A stretch of DNA of 64,000 nt, taken from positions 20,748,066 to 20,812,065 of the forward strand of contig CM065690.1 of the NCBI GenBank assembly GCA_017654935.2, in the 5' to 3' direction. The notes under the pieces were generated by a model. That model did not search any database and was not told where the DNA came from. It saw only the letters and a list, made by a program, of their open reading frames with translations. Below are positions 63,923-64,000 of the stretch, piece after piece. This stretch comes from Phymorhynchus buccinoides. Its lineage: Eukaryota; Mollusca; Gastropoda; Neogastropoda; Raphitomidae. The position numbers were made by a program, and so were the translations under genes. How positions within the stretch are numbered: position 1 is the stretch's first letter; each line of letters opens with the position of its first letter.

Positions 63923-64000
63923 CTTATAAGACCTTCAAAAATCATCCAAAATCAGGTCTTATAAGAGAGGGGTCTTAAAAGGGAGGTGACTTTAATACTT
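63923..64000. mobile_element. Partial MITE, same family as 45868-46028, cut by the window end
   Basis: CCCTTATAAGACCTTCAAAA, then AGGTCTTATAAGAGAGGGGT and TTTAATACTT match the left half of the element at 45868. The outermost terminal bases are missing and the right part is beyond the window. Confidence 0.7.

Overview
This window is animal nuclear DNA. It has spliced genes with consensus introns, many dispersed transposon remnants, and unusually dense (GA)n/(CT)n and (GT)n/(CA)n microsatellites. The gene content, the LINE and SINE styles and the microsatellite density suggest a lophotrochozoan, most likely a gastropod mollusc; that assignment is an inference. I see no prokaryotic genes, rRNA, tRNA genes or CRISPR. 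Layout: (1) 1-5750 is repeat-rich: GA/CT/GT/CA arrays, LINE 3-prime ends and one LINE C-terminus (3968-4408). (2) 5760-8264, minus strand, is one large open coding exon for an 834-residue, mostly disordered protein that I cannot name. (3) 8270-26600 is gene-poor: a CCTGCT-type array, two minisatellites, LINE fragments, SINEs, hairpin MITEs, and a tract (23408-24640) that is a GT-overwritten copy of the next 1.5 kb. (4) 26748-51271, plus strand, is a complete 14-exon gene that I reconstruct as LAS1L, the HEPN endoribonuclease that cuts ITS2 of pre-rRNA. All splice phases agree and give 550 residues, with the RHxxxH motif in exon 5. (5) 51272-64000 holds the LAS1L 3-prime UTR, a reverse transcriptase pseudogene (55630-56753), another LINE end (57815-58396), three long CA arrays, palindromic elements and otherwise featureless DNA. 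Only two protein-coding genes are well supported. The rest is mobile-element biology. At least six inverted-repeat families have TTAA (or TTAG) target duplications of piggyBac type, including 11 copies of one 238-bp family, one copy inside another. Several TA-flanked Tc1/mariner-like MITEs, two hAT-like elements with 6-bp duplications, and SINEs with 11-13 bp duplications are also present. Most of the insertions dated by nesting sit in LAS1L introns, some 11-40 bp from splice sites. The points most worth a second look are: tandem arrays grown out of the 3-prime ends of three LAS1L exons (10, 11 and 14), duplicating splice donors; TTAGGG-like cores in four unrelated palindromic elements; the GT-overwritten duplicate; and an internally deleted TTAA element that keeps a promoter and first coding exon. 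I did not find evidence of a wholly new molecular system.
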